64,000 nt of DNA from Bacteroidales bacterium (GCA_015709215.1 JACCQN010000016.1:1-64000); one strand, 5' to 3'; positions 36,536-46,927 are shown, numbered from the stretch's first letter. The notes: generated from the letters alone by a model not told the origin. Program-made: numbers and translations.

Positions 36536-37422
36536 AAACAATGATTACAATTGATGCTTTGAATTATGATCAACGGAAGCTTCATCGACTGTTGCTCGGA
36601 AGCGTTGCTCCCCGACCCATCGCCTTTGCCAGTACCATCGACAAAGCCGGAAATCCTAACCTTTCGCCATTCAGTTTTTTTAATGCCTTTGGGGTGAACC
36701 CTTCAACACTCATTTTTTCTCCTTCGCGAAGGGGTGGTGATAACACAACCAAAGACACCTACGAAAACCTGAAAGAAGTGCCCGAAGTAGTGATTAATAT
36801 GGTAAACTACGAAATGGTTCAGCAAATAAGTTTGGCAAGCTCCAAGTATCCCAAAGGTGTTAATGAATTTGTGAAAGCAGGATTTACTCCCTTGGAATCA
36901 GAAAGTGTGAAGCCTTTTCGTGTGAAAGAATCACCAGTGCAGCTTGAATGTAGTGTAAGGCAAATCATCGAAACAGGCGATGGCGCAGGAGCAGCTAACC
37001 TGATTGTTTGTGAAGTGTTGAAAATGCATATTAACAAAGAAGTGCTTGATGAAAATGGTGAAATCGATGTATTAAAGATTGATTTAGTGGGTAGAATGGG
37101 TGGCAATTATTATGTAAGAACAAATGGTGAAGCCGCATTCATTGTTCCAAAACCCTTATCAACACCTGGTATTGGGATAGATGTATTGCCAGACCAGATC
37201 AAGTTTAATCCTTTGCTAACTGGTAATGATCTGGGACGCTTGGGAAGTATTGATAAATTTCCGGATAAAATCTTAATCGACAAACAAAAATTATCGCTTC
37301 AAACCATAGCAAACGAAACTGATTTGATTGTTAAAGTACGATTATTGATAGAAAACGATAAAACTGAGGAAGCCCTTGCTTTGTTGTTGGCATTTTATGC
37401 AAACGATAAAGCAGACAAGTAA
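36532..37422 (+). CDS. Flavin reductase-like FMN-binding protein
   Basis: A 296-residue split-barrel flavoprotein of the flavin reductase-like family ('GSVAPRPIAFASTIDKAGNP', 'NLSPFSFFNAFGVNPSTLIF', 'TKDTYENLKEVPEVVINMVN'). Such proteins reduce FMN with NAD(P)H or are flavin-binding enzymes of unclear substrate. It carries about 90 extra residues at the C terminus beyond the barrel. Translational coupling to fahA (ATGA overlap) ties it to tyrosine breakdown, where homologues are often found in Bacteroidota, but no step of the known pathway needs it. Confidence 0.85.
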   Translation: MKTMITIDALNYDQRKLHRLLLGSVAPRPIAFASTIDKAGNPNLSPFSFFNAFGVNPSTLIFSPSRRGGDNTTKDTYENLKEVPEVVINMVNYEMVQQISLASSKYPKGVNEFVKAGFTPLESESVKPFRVKESPVQLECSVRQIIETGDGAGAANLIVCEVLKMHINKEVLDENGEIDVLKIDLVGRMGGNYYVRTNGEAAFIVPKPLSTPGIGIDVLPDQIKFNPLLTGNDLGRLGSIDKFPDKILIDKQKLSLQTIANETDLIVKVRLLIENDKTEEALALLLAFYANDKADK

Positions 37423-37455
37423 TAAGCATCAACTTTTTTAGTGCAATTTTTCATT

Positions 37456-37506
37456 GCAAAAAGCAGGCAATAATGAAATATTTGATGTTCATTATTGCTT
37501 TTTGCT
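37456..37506 (+). terminator. Hairpin terminator of the tyrosine-degradation operon
   Basis: 11-bp perfect stem GCAATAATGAA (37467-37477) / TTCATTATTGC (37488-37498), extended across a small bulge by GCAAAAAG (37456-37463) / CTTTTTGC (37498-37505), ending in T-rich sequence. It lies about 35 bases after the stop. Confidence 0.7.
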
Positions 37507-37662
37507 TTTCTATATTCATGTATATCTGATTGTTACATAATTTTTTATTACTATTTAGAATCATCCTATATAAGCTAAAAACAAGCCAGAACACATTTTT
37601 TCAATTAAATTTGTCCTCAATTGCTTATATTAAAAAGTTTACTGAAGTAAAATGTTAACCAA

Positions 37663-40600
37663 ATGAAAAAATGTACTAGCTGGTTTGCTTATAGCAAACG
37701 AATTTTTCAATTAAGCCTGCTTCTTTTTGCGGCTTTAATTTTCACAAGTCAGGGTTTTGCCCAGGATTTAGCCATAGATTTTGGCAAAACCACATCAGGA
37801 ACAGTCGTTCTGGATGACAATATGCAGCGGCTGAGTGCAGAAATTGCTTATCCCGGCCTTGCTACTTTTAAAATTGAAAGCGAAAAAGGCGTTTTCAACG
37901 AGTTGCTCATCCCCGGAACTTTTTCGGTAGGAAATATTGGACAACCCAAATTACCTGCCACAAAGGAATTGATTGAAATACCCTTTGGTGCAGAAATCAG
38001 TGTTAATGTGCTGAACTATAATGTTACAGAATATAAACTAAGTGATTACGGCATAGACCAACTCATCATGCCAGTTCAGCCTTCATTACGTAAGGATCAA
38101 ACAGCTGAAGATGTTCCTTTTGAATTCGATTCGAAGACCTATCAGAAAGACGCCTTCATCTCTCCCGAGCTTGCCTCTGTTGAAGTTCTTGGTGTGATGC
38201 GTAGTTTCAGGATTGCAAGGCTTACGGTTGCTCCTGTTAATTACAATCCTGTTCAGGGCATCATAAGGGTTTATAACGACATCGAACTGGAAGTTGTTTT
38301 CACCAATGTGGATGAAAGCCTTACTCAATATGTAAAATCATCCACTTATTCACCTTATTTCTCAGTGATGCAACAGGCATTTCTGAATAATCCAACAAAT
38401 AGAGAATATCCCGAACATCCTGATCTCACAACTTATCCTGTGAAATATCTGATCGTTTCTGATCCCATGTTCGAGGAAGATATGGCTCCTTTTATTGAGT
38501 GGAAAACTAAAAAAGGCTTTGAAGTTATTTTTACAACTACTGATGAAATTGGTTCAAGCTACAATCAGATCCAAAGCTATGTGCATGAACAATATAACAA
38601 TGGCACACCTGATGATCCGGCTCCAAGTTTTGTGCTTTTCGTTGGTGACACGCCTCAAATACCTGCAACGCAGGGTTCAGCTTCAGGTAAGATGACCGAC
38701 TTATACTATGCCAGTGTAGATGGTGATTATTTCCCGGAGATGTATTACGGACGTTTTTCAGCTACCAACAGCACACAGCTGGCACCTTATATTGAGAAAA
38801 CACTTTACTATGAACAATATGAGTTTTCAGATCCTACCTATCTGGATGATGTTACCCTTATTGCCGGAGGCGACGGCACCTGGAATCCTCGCGTAGGACA
38901 GCCAACAATTCTATACGGAACTCAAAACTATTTTAATGCAGAACACGATTACGTAAATGTAAATGATTATTTAACCAGTCCTTACACAGGTTGTTATGAT
39001 CCTGCTCGTATAGCTGTAAGTATGATAAACTACACAGCTCACTGTAGTGAAACTTCATGGGGCGACCCCAATCTTTCACAATCGGCTGTAAATAACTTTG
39101 TGAATCAGGATAAATATCCATTGGCCATTGGCAACTGTTGCCTGGCAGCTGATTTCGGTTATCCCGAATGCATGGGTGAAACCTGGATGCGGGCAGCAAA
39201 TAAAGGTGCTGTGGCTTATATTGGCTCGTCTCCAAGTTCTTATTGGTTCGAAGATTTTTATTGGTCTGTAGGCGCCTTCCCGATTCAGGGAAATAATGAT
39301 GGTTACGTTCCTACCTATGAAGAAACAACCTGGGGAGCTTATGATGGTCCTTTCGTAAGTGACTATGTATCTACAGGTGCCATTGTCTTTGTTGGAAACC
39401 TTGCAGTAACTGAAGTTCATGTTCAGGGTTATCCAAGCCATTCCAGCCCAACTTATTACTGGCAGGCATACAATGTTTTAGGAGATCCTTCGCTGGTAGC
39501 TTACCACACTCAAGGACAAAATAACACCGTCGAACATATGCCTATTTTGCCCATTGGCCTCGAAACCTATGAAGTTACCGCTGAACCCGGTTCATATGTT
39601 GGTATTTCGAAAGACGGCGTTTTGCACGGATCCGCTCTTATCGGAGAAACAGGTGTTGTTGAAGTGCCTATTGATCCCGTTCTGTCATCCGGAATGGTTG
39701 ATATCGTGGTTACCAAACCGCAATACATTCCTTATATAGTTCAGGTTCCTGCAGCTGCCCTCGAAGGCCCATACGTGGTGTTAGATGAATATGTGATTAA
39801 TGATGAAAACGAAAATGGACAAGCTGACTACACAGAGTCTTTTACCATTGATGTCACCCTCAAGAATGTTGGTGCTGACCCTTCTGCATCCATCACTGCT
39901 ACAGTTGTGGGTGAGGATGATTACCTAACTTTAACTGGGGCTTCATCAGCTGAATTTGGTGCTATTGTGAACGGAGAAGTTGCCACAGTAGCTGATGCAT
40001 TCAGTTTTCAGGTTGCTGACTTTGTCCCTAATGAACATCTTGCTGCTTTTGTGATCGAAGCTACAGATGGAACAGAAATCTGGGAAAGTAACCTGATGAT
40101 CAAACTGTATGCCCCTGAACTTGAAATTGATGAGGAAATTATTATAGATGATGCCGCAGGTAATGGCGATGGCATCCTTGATCCGGGCGAAACAGCAAAT
40201 CTTATTATTACGGTAAATAATGCCGGTGGAAGTGATGCTTTTGACCTTGTAACCACTATTGTTTCTTCTGATCCATTGCTGGTTGTAAATAACGCCACTT
40301 TGAATGAAGACGCATTGGCTGCCGGCGAATCAGTTGAACTGGCATTTAATATTACAGCCAGCAGCGACTCCCCGATTGGCTATCCTGTAAATATCAATAT
40401 GTCAGCTAATTCAGGCCCGTCAGGTTTATATACTGCCACACAAAACGGTATGGTAGTTATCGGCTTAATACCTGATTTTTTGATGAGTAATGGCAGTGAA
40501 GAAACCTGCGTTGGTAATTTCTACGACAGTGGCGGTGCTGGTGGTCAGTACGGAAACGGCGAAAACTACACCTTGACTTTTACTCCTTCTATGGAAAACG

Positions 40601-41586
40601 CTGTTATGCGTGCTGATTTTGTGGCTTTTGAAACAGAAAGCGGCTATGATTACCTCTATATCTATGATGGCGCCAATACTATGGCTCCTCAAATTTCGGG
40701 TAGTCCTTTCCATGGAACCTCTAGTCCTGGCCTTGTTCAGGCTACCAATCCTGAAGGTGCCCTTACTTTCCGCTTTACTTCGGATGGCTCTGTTACCAGA
40801 AGTGGCTGGCATGCAGAGATCAGCTGTTTCATTGAACAGGATTTGGCCATCAATATCACGGCAACTCCTCCTGCCATTTGCGAAGGCGAATCAGCAGTGC
40901 TTAATGCACATCCTGTAGGTGGAACCGGAAATTATACTTGTACTTGGAGCCCGGCAGGAAGCCTTAGCGATCCTACTGCAATGATGCCAATTGCCTCTCC
41001 AACAGAAACAACCACTTATTATGTAGTGGTTGATGACGGCGAAACAACCCTTGAAGGTGAATATACCCTTGTTGTGTATGATATGCCAGAACTGGAACTT
41101 GGAAGTGATACCATTGTGTGTGCTTTTGATGAAATCACGCTTGATGCTACCATATTAAATGGTGTGTCTTACATCTGGAGCCCTGGTGGCGAAACAACTG
41201 CCACAATAACGGTTGATTCAACTGGAGTGGGATTGGGTTCGCAAACCTATTCAGTTATTGCAACTGACGAAAACGGCTGCACGGTTGAAGATGAAATCAC
41301 TGTTACTTTTGATGTATGCAGTGGATTAGACGAGCAAAAACTCAATGTTTCAATTTATCCAAACCCTGCTGGTGAAGTGGTTAATTTGGCTATTCGCGGA
41401 AATGCCAGCAAACTGGAATATTCACTGCTCAATTATCAAGGCAAGGAAGTTTATTCAAAAGACTTTGGCAGCTTTAGTGGTTCAGAAATCCAGCAAATTA
41501 ACCTGAGCGCCTATGCCAGAGGCATCTATTACCTAAGATTGAATACCGGAGAATCGGTTACAATTCATAAAATAGTTATTCAATAG
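37663..41586 (+). CDS. Gingipain-type C25 cysteine protease with CUB-like domain and T9SS type A tail
   Basis: A 1307-residue secreted protease. Order: signal peptide (about 1-34), C25 propeptide-like region (about 50-245), C25 catalytic domain (about 255-630), two Ig/CARDB-like modules (about 690-940), a CUB-like domain (about 945-1055; 'YDYLYIYDGANT'), a PKD-like module, and a type A sorting domain ('LNVSIYPNPAGEVV', ending 'TIHKIVIQ'). The catalytic His460 sits in 'NYTAHCSETSWGDP' and the Cys at 492 or 493 in 'AIGNCCLAADF'. Gingipains have GHGSETxW and VAC at these places, so both motifs are altered around intact catalytic residues. Followed by a terminator and then a paralogue. Confidence 0.9.
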   Translation: MKKCTSWFAYSKRIFQLSLLLFAALIFTSQGFAQDLAIDFGKTTSGTVVLDDNMQRLSAEIAYPGLATFKIESEKGVFNELLIPGTFSVGNIGQPKLPATKELIEIPFGAEISVNVLNYNVTEYKLSDYGIDQLIMPVQPSLRKDQTAEDVPFEFDSKTYQKDAFISPELASVEVLGVMRSFRIARLTVAPVNYNPVQGIIRVYNDIELEVVFTNVDESLTQYVKSSTYSPYFSVMQQAFLNNPTNREYPEHPDLTTYPVKYLIVSDPMFEEDMAPFIEWKTKKGFEVIFTTTDEIGSSYNQIQSYVHEQYNNGTPDDPAPSFVLFVGDTPQIPATQGSASGKMTDLYYASVDGDYFPEMYYGRFSATNSTQLAPYIEKTLYYEQYEFSDPTYLDDVTLIAGGDGTWNPRVGQPTILYGTQNYFNAEHDYVNVNDYLTSPYTGCYDPARIAVSMINYTAHCSETSWGDPNLSQSAVNNFVNQDKYPLAIGNCCLAADFGYPECMGETWMRAANKGAVAYIGSSPSSYWFEDFYWSVGAFPIQGNNDGYVPTYEETTWGAYDGPFVSDYVSTGAIVFVGNLAVTEVHVQGYPSHSSPTYYWQAYNVLGDPSLVAYHTQGQNNTVEHMPILPIGLETYEVTAEPGSYVGISKDGVLHGSALIGETGVVEVPIDPVLSSGMVDIVVTKPQYIPYIVQVPAAALEGPYVVLDEYVINDENENGQADYTESFTIDVTLKNVGADPSASITATVVGEDDYLTLTGASSAEFGAIVNGEVATVADAFSFQVADFVPNEHLAAFVIEATDGTEIWESNLMIKLYAPELEIDEEIIIDDAAGNGDGILDPGETANLIITVNNAGGSDAFDLVTTIVSSDPLLVVNNATLNEDALAAGESVELAFNITASSDSPIGYPVNINMSANSGPSGLYTATQNGMVVIGLIPDFLMSNGSEETCVGNFYDSGGAGGQYGNGENYTLTFTPSMENAVMRADFVAFETESGYDYLYIYDGANTMAPQISGSPFHGTSSPGLVQATNPEGALTFRFTSDGSVTRSGWHAEISCFIEQDLAINITATPPAICEGESAVLNAHPVGGTGNYTCTWSPAGSLSDPTAMMPIASPTETTTYYVVVDDGETTLEGEYTLVVYDMPELELGSDTIVCAFDEITLDATILNGVSYIWSPGGETTATITVDSTGVGLGSQTYSVIATDENGCTVEDEITVTFDVCSGLDEQKLNVSIYPNPAGEVVNLAIRGNASKLEYSLLNYQGKEVYSKDFGSFSGSEIQQINLSAYARGIYYLRLNTGESVTIHKIVIQ

Positions 41587-41596
41587 CAAACACACG

Positions 41597-41634
41597 AAAA
41601 CGTACCGTAGGCTAACCACTGCGGTACGTTTTTG
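41597..41634 (+). terminator. Terminator between the two C25 protease genes
   Basis: 11-bp stem AAAACGTACCG (41597-41607) / CGGTACGTTTT (41622-41632) with a 14-base loop and a short T run. The second protease starts 20 bases later, so this may attenuate rather than fully stop transcription. Confidence 0.75.
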
Positions 41635-41653
41635 CCTAAATCAAAACATAACT

Positions 41654-44600
41654 ATGAAAAATTTAATCAATACCCTATTACTTTTGGTTTTTGCAAGCGC
41701 TGGTTTTGCGCAGCAATGGCATCCCATCAATCAGCAACACCCTTCAGGGATTCAGCAGGAACTTATCCAATCAGATGAAAATCAGGTTGTTGTTTCCTTC
41801 AAAATTCCCGGTTTCTTTTCGACCGTAGTGGAAACACCCCGCGGAAAAGAAGCTATTATCAGCGTACCAAAAATGGTTTCGATGCTTGAAACCGGTGCGC
41901 CGGATATGCCGCTTTATGCCGTTTCGGCTATCATTGGCGATAATGCCCTAATGGATGTTGAAATTGTAAATGCTACTTTTACCGATTTTGAAAATTTTGA
42001 AATCGCACCTTCCAAAGGTAACTTCAGTCGCGATATTGATCCGGCTACCGTTCCTTATACCTATGGTTCGATGTATGACGAAAACAGCTTTTATCCTGCA
42101 ATCAGGTCTGCACTTCAGGAACCTTATATCCTAAGAGATTACAGGGGTCAGGTGATGAGCATTTATCCCTTTGCCTATAACGCTCAAACCAAAACTCTGC
42201 GTGTTTTCCATAATTTAACCGTTAAGATGATCAAAACCGGTGAAGGAGGAGCTAACCAACTCACCAGAAAAAGTGCTCAAATCAAGACCGATAAAGAATT
42301 TGAACACCTGTATGCCAATCATTTTATCAACTTTGCAGAAACTCAGAACCGCTATCCTATCCTTGCCGAAGAGGGCAATATGGTCGTAATCAGCCACGGT
42401 CCGTTCATGGAAGCGATGGAGCCTTTTGTGGCCTGGAAAAAAAGAATTGGGCGTCCGATCGAAATGTTTGATGTAGCAACTATTGGAACCACTCCGGCTG
42501 CTATCAAAGCTTTTATAACTGATTATTACAATGATATCGGACTAACACACATCCTTTTAGTTGGTGATCACCAGCATGTTCCAAGTTACAACAATAGTAG
42601 TTCTGGCGGTTATTCTGATAACTATTATGGTTATCTGGAAGGAACCGACTCTTATAATGAGGCTTTTGTAGGGCGTTTCTCTGCCGAAACAACTACACAT
42701 GTAGAAACAATGGTTCAGCGTATTCTCACTTATGAACGCGATCTGGACGAAAGTGCCAACTGGGTGAATATTGGCATGGGTATAGCACGTAACGAAGGCT
42801 CCGGTGGTGGCCATAACGGCGGCGAAGCGGATTATGTACATATGGATTACATTCGAGACAGTCTCTTAAACTACACTTACGCTACTGTGCATCAAGAATA
42901 TGATGGAAATGTTCCTGGTATGCCTAATACTACAGCTGCAGATATTTCTGAGAACATCAACAATGGAACCAGTATCATTAATTATTGTAACCATGGCTCA
43001 CAAAACAGCTGGAGCGTAGGTGGATACAACAGCTCTCATGTAGATGCCCTCACCAATACAGATCGCTGGCCGGTGATCTGGGCGGTTGCCTGCGACAATG
43101 GTAAATTCACCAATGGAAGCTGCTTTGCTGAAGCCTGGACCAGGGCAACCCACAACGGAGAGCCTACCGGAGCTATCGGCACTATGATGTCGTGGATTTC
43201 GCAGCCATGGCAGCCTCCAATGACCGGTCAGGACGAAATGGTTACCATTCTGGTTGAAGGCTATTTAAACAACATCAAACGTACATTGGGTGGAAATTCT
43301 ATCAACGGTAGCATGAAAATGATTGATCTTCACGGAAGCTCGGGCAGGTCAACACATGATACCTGGATACTTTTCGGCGATCCTTCGATGACTATGCGCA
43401 CTGATGTCCCGGCTCAAATGGCTGTTTCTCACTTAGCAACACTCTTCCTGGGTATGCAGGAACTCACCGTAAATGCTGATGCAGAAGATGCTATCGTAAC
43501 CCTTACCTGGGAAGGCGAAATACTGGCTTCAGCTTATGTTGAAGGCGGACAGGCCATTCTTACATTCCCTGCTTTGGCAGAAGTTGGCATGTTAGATATT
43601 ACAGTTTTTGGCTATAACAAAGTGACTTATATGTCAGAAATCGAAGTGATTCCTGCCGAAGGACCTTTTATCGCTTATGTTAATAATGAAATCAATGACG
43701 AAACCGGAAATGGTAACGGTCTTATTGACTATACAGAGCAAATTTCCTTGGGTATTACTATTGAAAATCTCGGTGTAGAAACAGCCACTGAACTGGTTGC
43801 CACCCTCTCATCCGAAAGTGCATATATCACCTTTACAGATGATACCGAAAATTACGGTGATCTGGATGCCGGAGCAGAAATGGCCATTGCCGATGCTTTC
43901 AGCTTTGTGGTTTCGGATGATATTCCTGATTTGACGAGCATTCCTTTCCTTTTGACGGTTACAGGAGCTGAAGACAGCTGGGAGGCTTCTTTTAACCTTA
44001 CGGCTCATGCTCCTGCTTTTACTATTGGCAGCATGATTGTTAGTGACAATACCGGAAACGGAAACGGCCGTCTTGATCCGGGCGAAAGTGCTGAGATGTT
44101 TATCACTTTCACCAATAACGGTTCAAGCATGGCTTTTGAACTGATCTCACAGCTTTCTGCCAATGATGCCTTTATCACTATTGAAGAAGGAACGTTTAAT
44201 TTAGATGAACTGGAAGCACAAGCCAGCGCAGAAGCTGTTTTCAGCGTTTCAGTAAGTGAAGCCACCCCCATCGGAACGGCCATTGAACTTTTGAATAATA
44301 TTTCAGCCGGAGCTTATACAGCAGAAAAAACATTTATCACTAAAGTTGGCCTTGTTTTGGAAGATTTCGAAACTGGCGACTTCACTGCCTTTGACTGGAC
44401 ACAGGGAGGTGATTTGCCCTGGACTATCACCGGCAGTGATGTTTACGAAGGTAGTTTTGCTGCCAAATCAGGTGGTATTTCCGACAGCCAAAGCACACAA
44501 CTGATTATTGAATATGAAGCCAGCACAGCTGACAGTATCTCTTTCTTCCGTCAGGTTTCCTCAGAAGCTGGATTTGACTTTATGCGCTTCTATATCGACA

Positions 44601-46090
44601 ACACTAAGGTTGGAGAATGGTCTGGTAATGTTAGCTGGAGCCGCGTAGCTTTTGCTGTTGCCCAGGGTTCGCATACCTTTAAATGGGAATATATGAAAGA
44701 TGGTTCTGTATCCAATGGCGACGACATGGCAATGATTGATTATATCGTATTTCCGGCCACCGTTACCACAACAGGATGGGCAGGAAACGATGCGACAATC
44801 TGTGAAGGTGACACCTATCAGCTCGAAGGTTCTGCTAATCATTATACAACTGTTGAATGGATTACTTCTGGAACCGGTACATTTGACGATGCCACCATTT
44901 TGAATCCCGTTTATACTCCCAGTGTTGAGGATATTGCTGCTGGAAGCGTAGAGCTCACACTTATTGTCACAGGCGAATCTACTGTTGTTGAATCCAGCCT
45001 TACACTTGTTATCAGTGCGATGCCCGAAGCTGATGCAGGCGTAGCCGGATTTATTTGTCAGGGCGAAAGTTTCGAAATTGTGGATGCTACAGCCCTGAAC
45101 TATACTGATATTCTATGGGAAACCAGCGGAACAGGAAGTTTTGATGATGCCACTTTACTTAATCCCGTTTATACGCCTAGTGAAGAAGATTACAATACCG
45201 GAATGGTTACCCTTAGCCTTACTGCCATTGGCGCAGGCAGCTGTGGTGATGCGATAAGCACGACCGAACTCAACTTCCACAATTTGCCAACTGCCATACT
45301 CCAGGGCGATCAGACCATCTGCGAAGGCGAACAGGCTCAACTAACAATTTCACTCACTGGTGAAGCTCCGTGGACAGTTGAAATGGCTGATGATATGGGA
45401 TCGTACGAAATCTATGATACACCTTATACTATGATGATGACACCAGAGACTCCTGTAACGATGAGTTTGCTCAGTGTTACTGATGGTAACGGCTGTACGA
45501 ATACGGGTGAAGGATCAGCTACCATCGAAATGATGTATGCACCACTCGCCCCCATAGCTCCAATGGCACCAGACAGTGTTGACTACGCCGAAACTACTGT
45601 TTCTACTATAACAATTGAAGCAGTTGAAGGCGCTACCACATACGAATGGGCTGTTGAACCCGCCGAAGCCGGAACTTTCGAAGGTGAAGGGCTGGAAGTT
45701 AGTATCAATTGGAATACTGTTTACATTGGCGAAGCTCAGCTAATGGCTAAAGCTCAAAATGATTGTGGATGGAGCGATTGGTCGCCGGCAACAACTGTTG
45801 TGCTGGAAAGCACCGTTGGGCTACATGAAGCCTTTGAAAAAGCTTTTGTGTTGTATCCTAATCCCAGCGATGGAGAAGTTTACCTCAGCCTTGACTATGC
45901 TATACAGGGAAAGGTGAATCTTTCGGTTACAAACAGCATTGGTATGCAGGTTTACGAAACTGAACTGGAAGCATCCCAACTGAATTCAACCGTTAAACTC
46001 CCACTTTCGCAGCTCGAAAAAGGTGTTTACCTGATTCAAATTACAACTTCTGAATTACACGCAGTGAAGCCACTGCTGATCAATAAATAA
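41654..46090 (+). CDS. Gingipain-type C25 cysteine protease with T9SS type A tail
   Basis: A 1478-residue paralogue of the preceding gene. Order: signal peptide (about 1-19), propeptide-like region, C25 catalytic domain (about 235-590) with His447 in 'INYCNHGSQNSW' and Cys480 in 'WAVACDNGKFTNGSCFAEAW', followed by 'PPMTGQDEM', all close to the gingipain consensus. Then come two Ig/CARDB-like modules containing Asn-Gly-rich calcium-type loops ('DETGNGNGLIDYTEQ', 'DNTGNGNGRLDPGES'), a lectin/MAM-like beta-sandwich (about 900-1035), PKD-like modules and a type A sorting tail ('AFVLYPNPSDGEVYLSL'). A likely extracellular protein-degrading enzyme exported by the type IX system. A very strong terminator follows. 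Confidence 0.92.
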   Translation: MKNLINTLLLLVFASAGFAQQWHPINQQHPSGIQQELIQSDENQVVVSFKIPGFFSTVVETPRGKEAIISVPKMVSMLETGAPDMPLYAVSAIIGDNALMDVEIVNATFTDFENFEIAPSKGNFSRDIDPATVPYTYGSMYDENSFYPAIRSALQEPYILRDYRGQVMSIYPFAYNAQTKTLRVFHNLTVKMIKTGEGGANQLTRKSAQIKTDKEFEHLYANHFINFAETQNRYPILAEEGNMVVISHGPFMEAMEPFVAWKKRIGRPIEMFDVATIGTTPAAIKAFITDYYNDIGLTHILLVGDHQHVPSYNNSSSGGYSDNYYGYLEGTDSYNEAFVGRFSAETTTHVETMVQRILTYERDLDESANWVNIGMGIARNEGSGGGHNGGEADYVHMDYIRDSLLNYTYATVHQEYDGNVPGMPNTTAADISENINNGTSIINYCNHGSQNSWSVGGYNSSHVDALTNTDRWPVIWAVACDNGKFTNGSCFAEAWTRATHNGEPTGAIGTMMSWISQPWQPPMTGQDEMVTILVEGYLNNIKRTLGGNSINGSMKMIDLHGSSGRSTHDTWILFGDPSMTMRTDVPAQMAVSHLATLFLGMQELTVNADAEDAIVTLTWEGEILASAYVEGGQAILTFPALAEVGMLDITVFGYNKVTYMSEIEVIPAEGPFIAYVNNEINDETGNGNGLIDYTEQISLGITIENLGVETATELVATLSSESAYITFTDDTENYGDLDAGAEMAIADAFSFVVSDDIPDLTSIPFLLTVTGAEDSWEASFNLTAHAPAFTIGSMIVSDNTGNGNGRLDPGESAEMFITFTNNGSSMAFELISQLSANDAFITIEEGTFNLDELEAQASAEAVFSVSVSEATPIGTAIELLNNISAGAYTAEKTFITKVGLVLEDFETGDFTAFDWTQGGDLPWTITGSDVYEGSFAAKSGGISDSQSTQLIIEYEASTADSISFFRQVSSEAGFDFMRFYIDNTKVGEWSGNVSWSRVAFAVAQGSHTFKWEYMKDGSVSNGDDMAMIDYIVFPATVTTTGWAGNDATICEGDTYQLEGSANHYTTVEWITSGTGTFDDATILNPVYTPSVEDIAAGSVELTLIVTGESTVVESSLTLVISAMPEADAGVAGFICQGESFEIVDATALNYTDILWETSGTGSFDDATLLNPVYTPSEEDYNTGMVTLSLTAIGAGSCGDAISTTELNFHNLPTAILQGDQTICEGEQAQLTISLTGEAPWTVEMADDMGSYEIYDTPYTMMMTPETPVTMSLLSVTDGNGCTNTGEGSATIEMMYAPLAPIAPMAPDSVDYAETTVSTITIEAVEGATTYEWAVEPAEAGTFEGEGLEVSINWNTVYIGEAQLMAKAQNDCGWSDWSPATTVVLESTVGLHEAFEKAFVLYPNPSDGEVYLSLDYAIQGKVNLSVTNSIGMQVYETELEASQLNSTVKLPLSQLEKGVYLIQITTSELHAVKPLLINK

Positions 46091-46113
46091 GCCTGCAAAA
46101 GGCGAATTATTTC

Positions 46114-46143
46114 AAGCCGGCTCAAAAGAGCCGGCTTTTTTTT
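46114..46143 (+). terminator. Strong terminator after the second C25 protease
   Basis: 10-bp stem AAGCCGGCTC (46114-46123) / GAGCCGGCTT (46128-46137), AAAA loop, then eight T (46136-46143). Confidence 0.95.
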
Positions 46144-46557
46144 GTCAAATAACAAGAAGTTGTTGGTTTGATTGTTATAATTGTAGGCGTTGTGATTGAT
46201 ACGTTTACTTAGGAAACAACCATATCATTATATTTCCAATCAAATCCAAATTCTGGACCTTGAGTTTTGATTATTTCAAGGTGTTTAAACTTAAACTGAC
46301 ACATACATGAAAGCAAGTGATACGCTTACGCTCATAGAAATTTTTAAGTGAATAGAGTTAATCTTATTTTTTTTAGGTTTAGAATTGTGGATTTATTCCT
46401 CAATTGTGGACTTTTCCCACACTTTTGCCCATCTTATGAAAACACCTAATTTTGTAATATACTGTATTCGTGTAAGATAAGTTTATTAATCTTTTTTGGT
46501 ATGCCATTTGAAATATGCATTAGCAACTTCAATGTTTAATTCAAAATATTTAAAATT
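46144..46557. other. Intergenic region with promoter for the PepSY-like gene
   Basis: About 410 AT-rich bases; no gene recognised. Contains the two-box promoter at 46424-46454. Confidence 0.5.
46424..46454 (+). promoter_or_regulatory. Two-box Bacteroidota promoter of the PepSY-like gene
   Basis: TTTG (46424-46427), 19-base spacer, TAATTTTG (46447-46454): both boxes and the spacer match the phylum consensus, the best promoter in the window. It implies a leader of roughly 100 bases before 46558. Confidence 0.65.
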
Positions 46558-46896
46558 ATGAAAAAGTTAATGTCATTAGCAATTAGTTTTCTTATCGCCG
46601 CCGGATTTTTCACAGGAAACAGTACAGTAGTTGCAAATGTTCTTCCAGGCGAAAGCTATAGTATTAACCTCATGGATGATGATCAGCGCACAGAAGTTAA
46701 ACTTGCTGATTTGCCACAGGCCGTGAAAGATGTGCTCGAAAGTGATGACTACAAGGGCTGGGAAGCAGAACAAACTGTTTACCTGGTAAAGGATAAAGCC
46801 ACCAAGAGCGAGTATTATGAAATCACACTTAAACATACCGAAAGTCAACAATCAAAGACGATAAAGCTCAAAGCAACGGGCGAAAAGATTAAATAG
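46558..46896 (+). CDS. Small secreted PepSY-like protein
   Basis: A 112-residue protein with a signal peptide (about 1-26) and one PepSY-like (beta-lactamase-inhibitor-like fold) domain: 'LADLPQAVKDVLESDDYKGW' then a strand-rich part 'YYEITLKHTESQQSKTIKLK' ending near the C terminus. Such small periplasmic proteins are common in Bacteroidota, often near two-component systems, as here (sigma-54 regulator next). No enzymatic function is known. It has its own promoter and terminator, so it is a single-gene unit, possibly abundant. Confidence 0.7.
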   Translation: MKKLMSLAISFLIAAGFFTGNSTVVANVLPGESYSINLMDDDQRTEVKLADLPQAVKDVLESDDYKGWEAEQTVYLVKDKATKSEYYEITLKHTESQQSKTIKLKATGEKIK

Positions 46897-46927
46897 GCAG
46901 TTCCTTTTATAAATTCGTCTGATTGTT

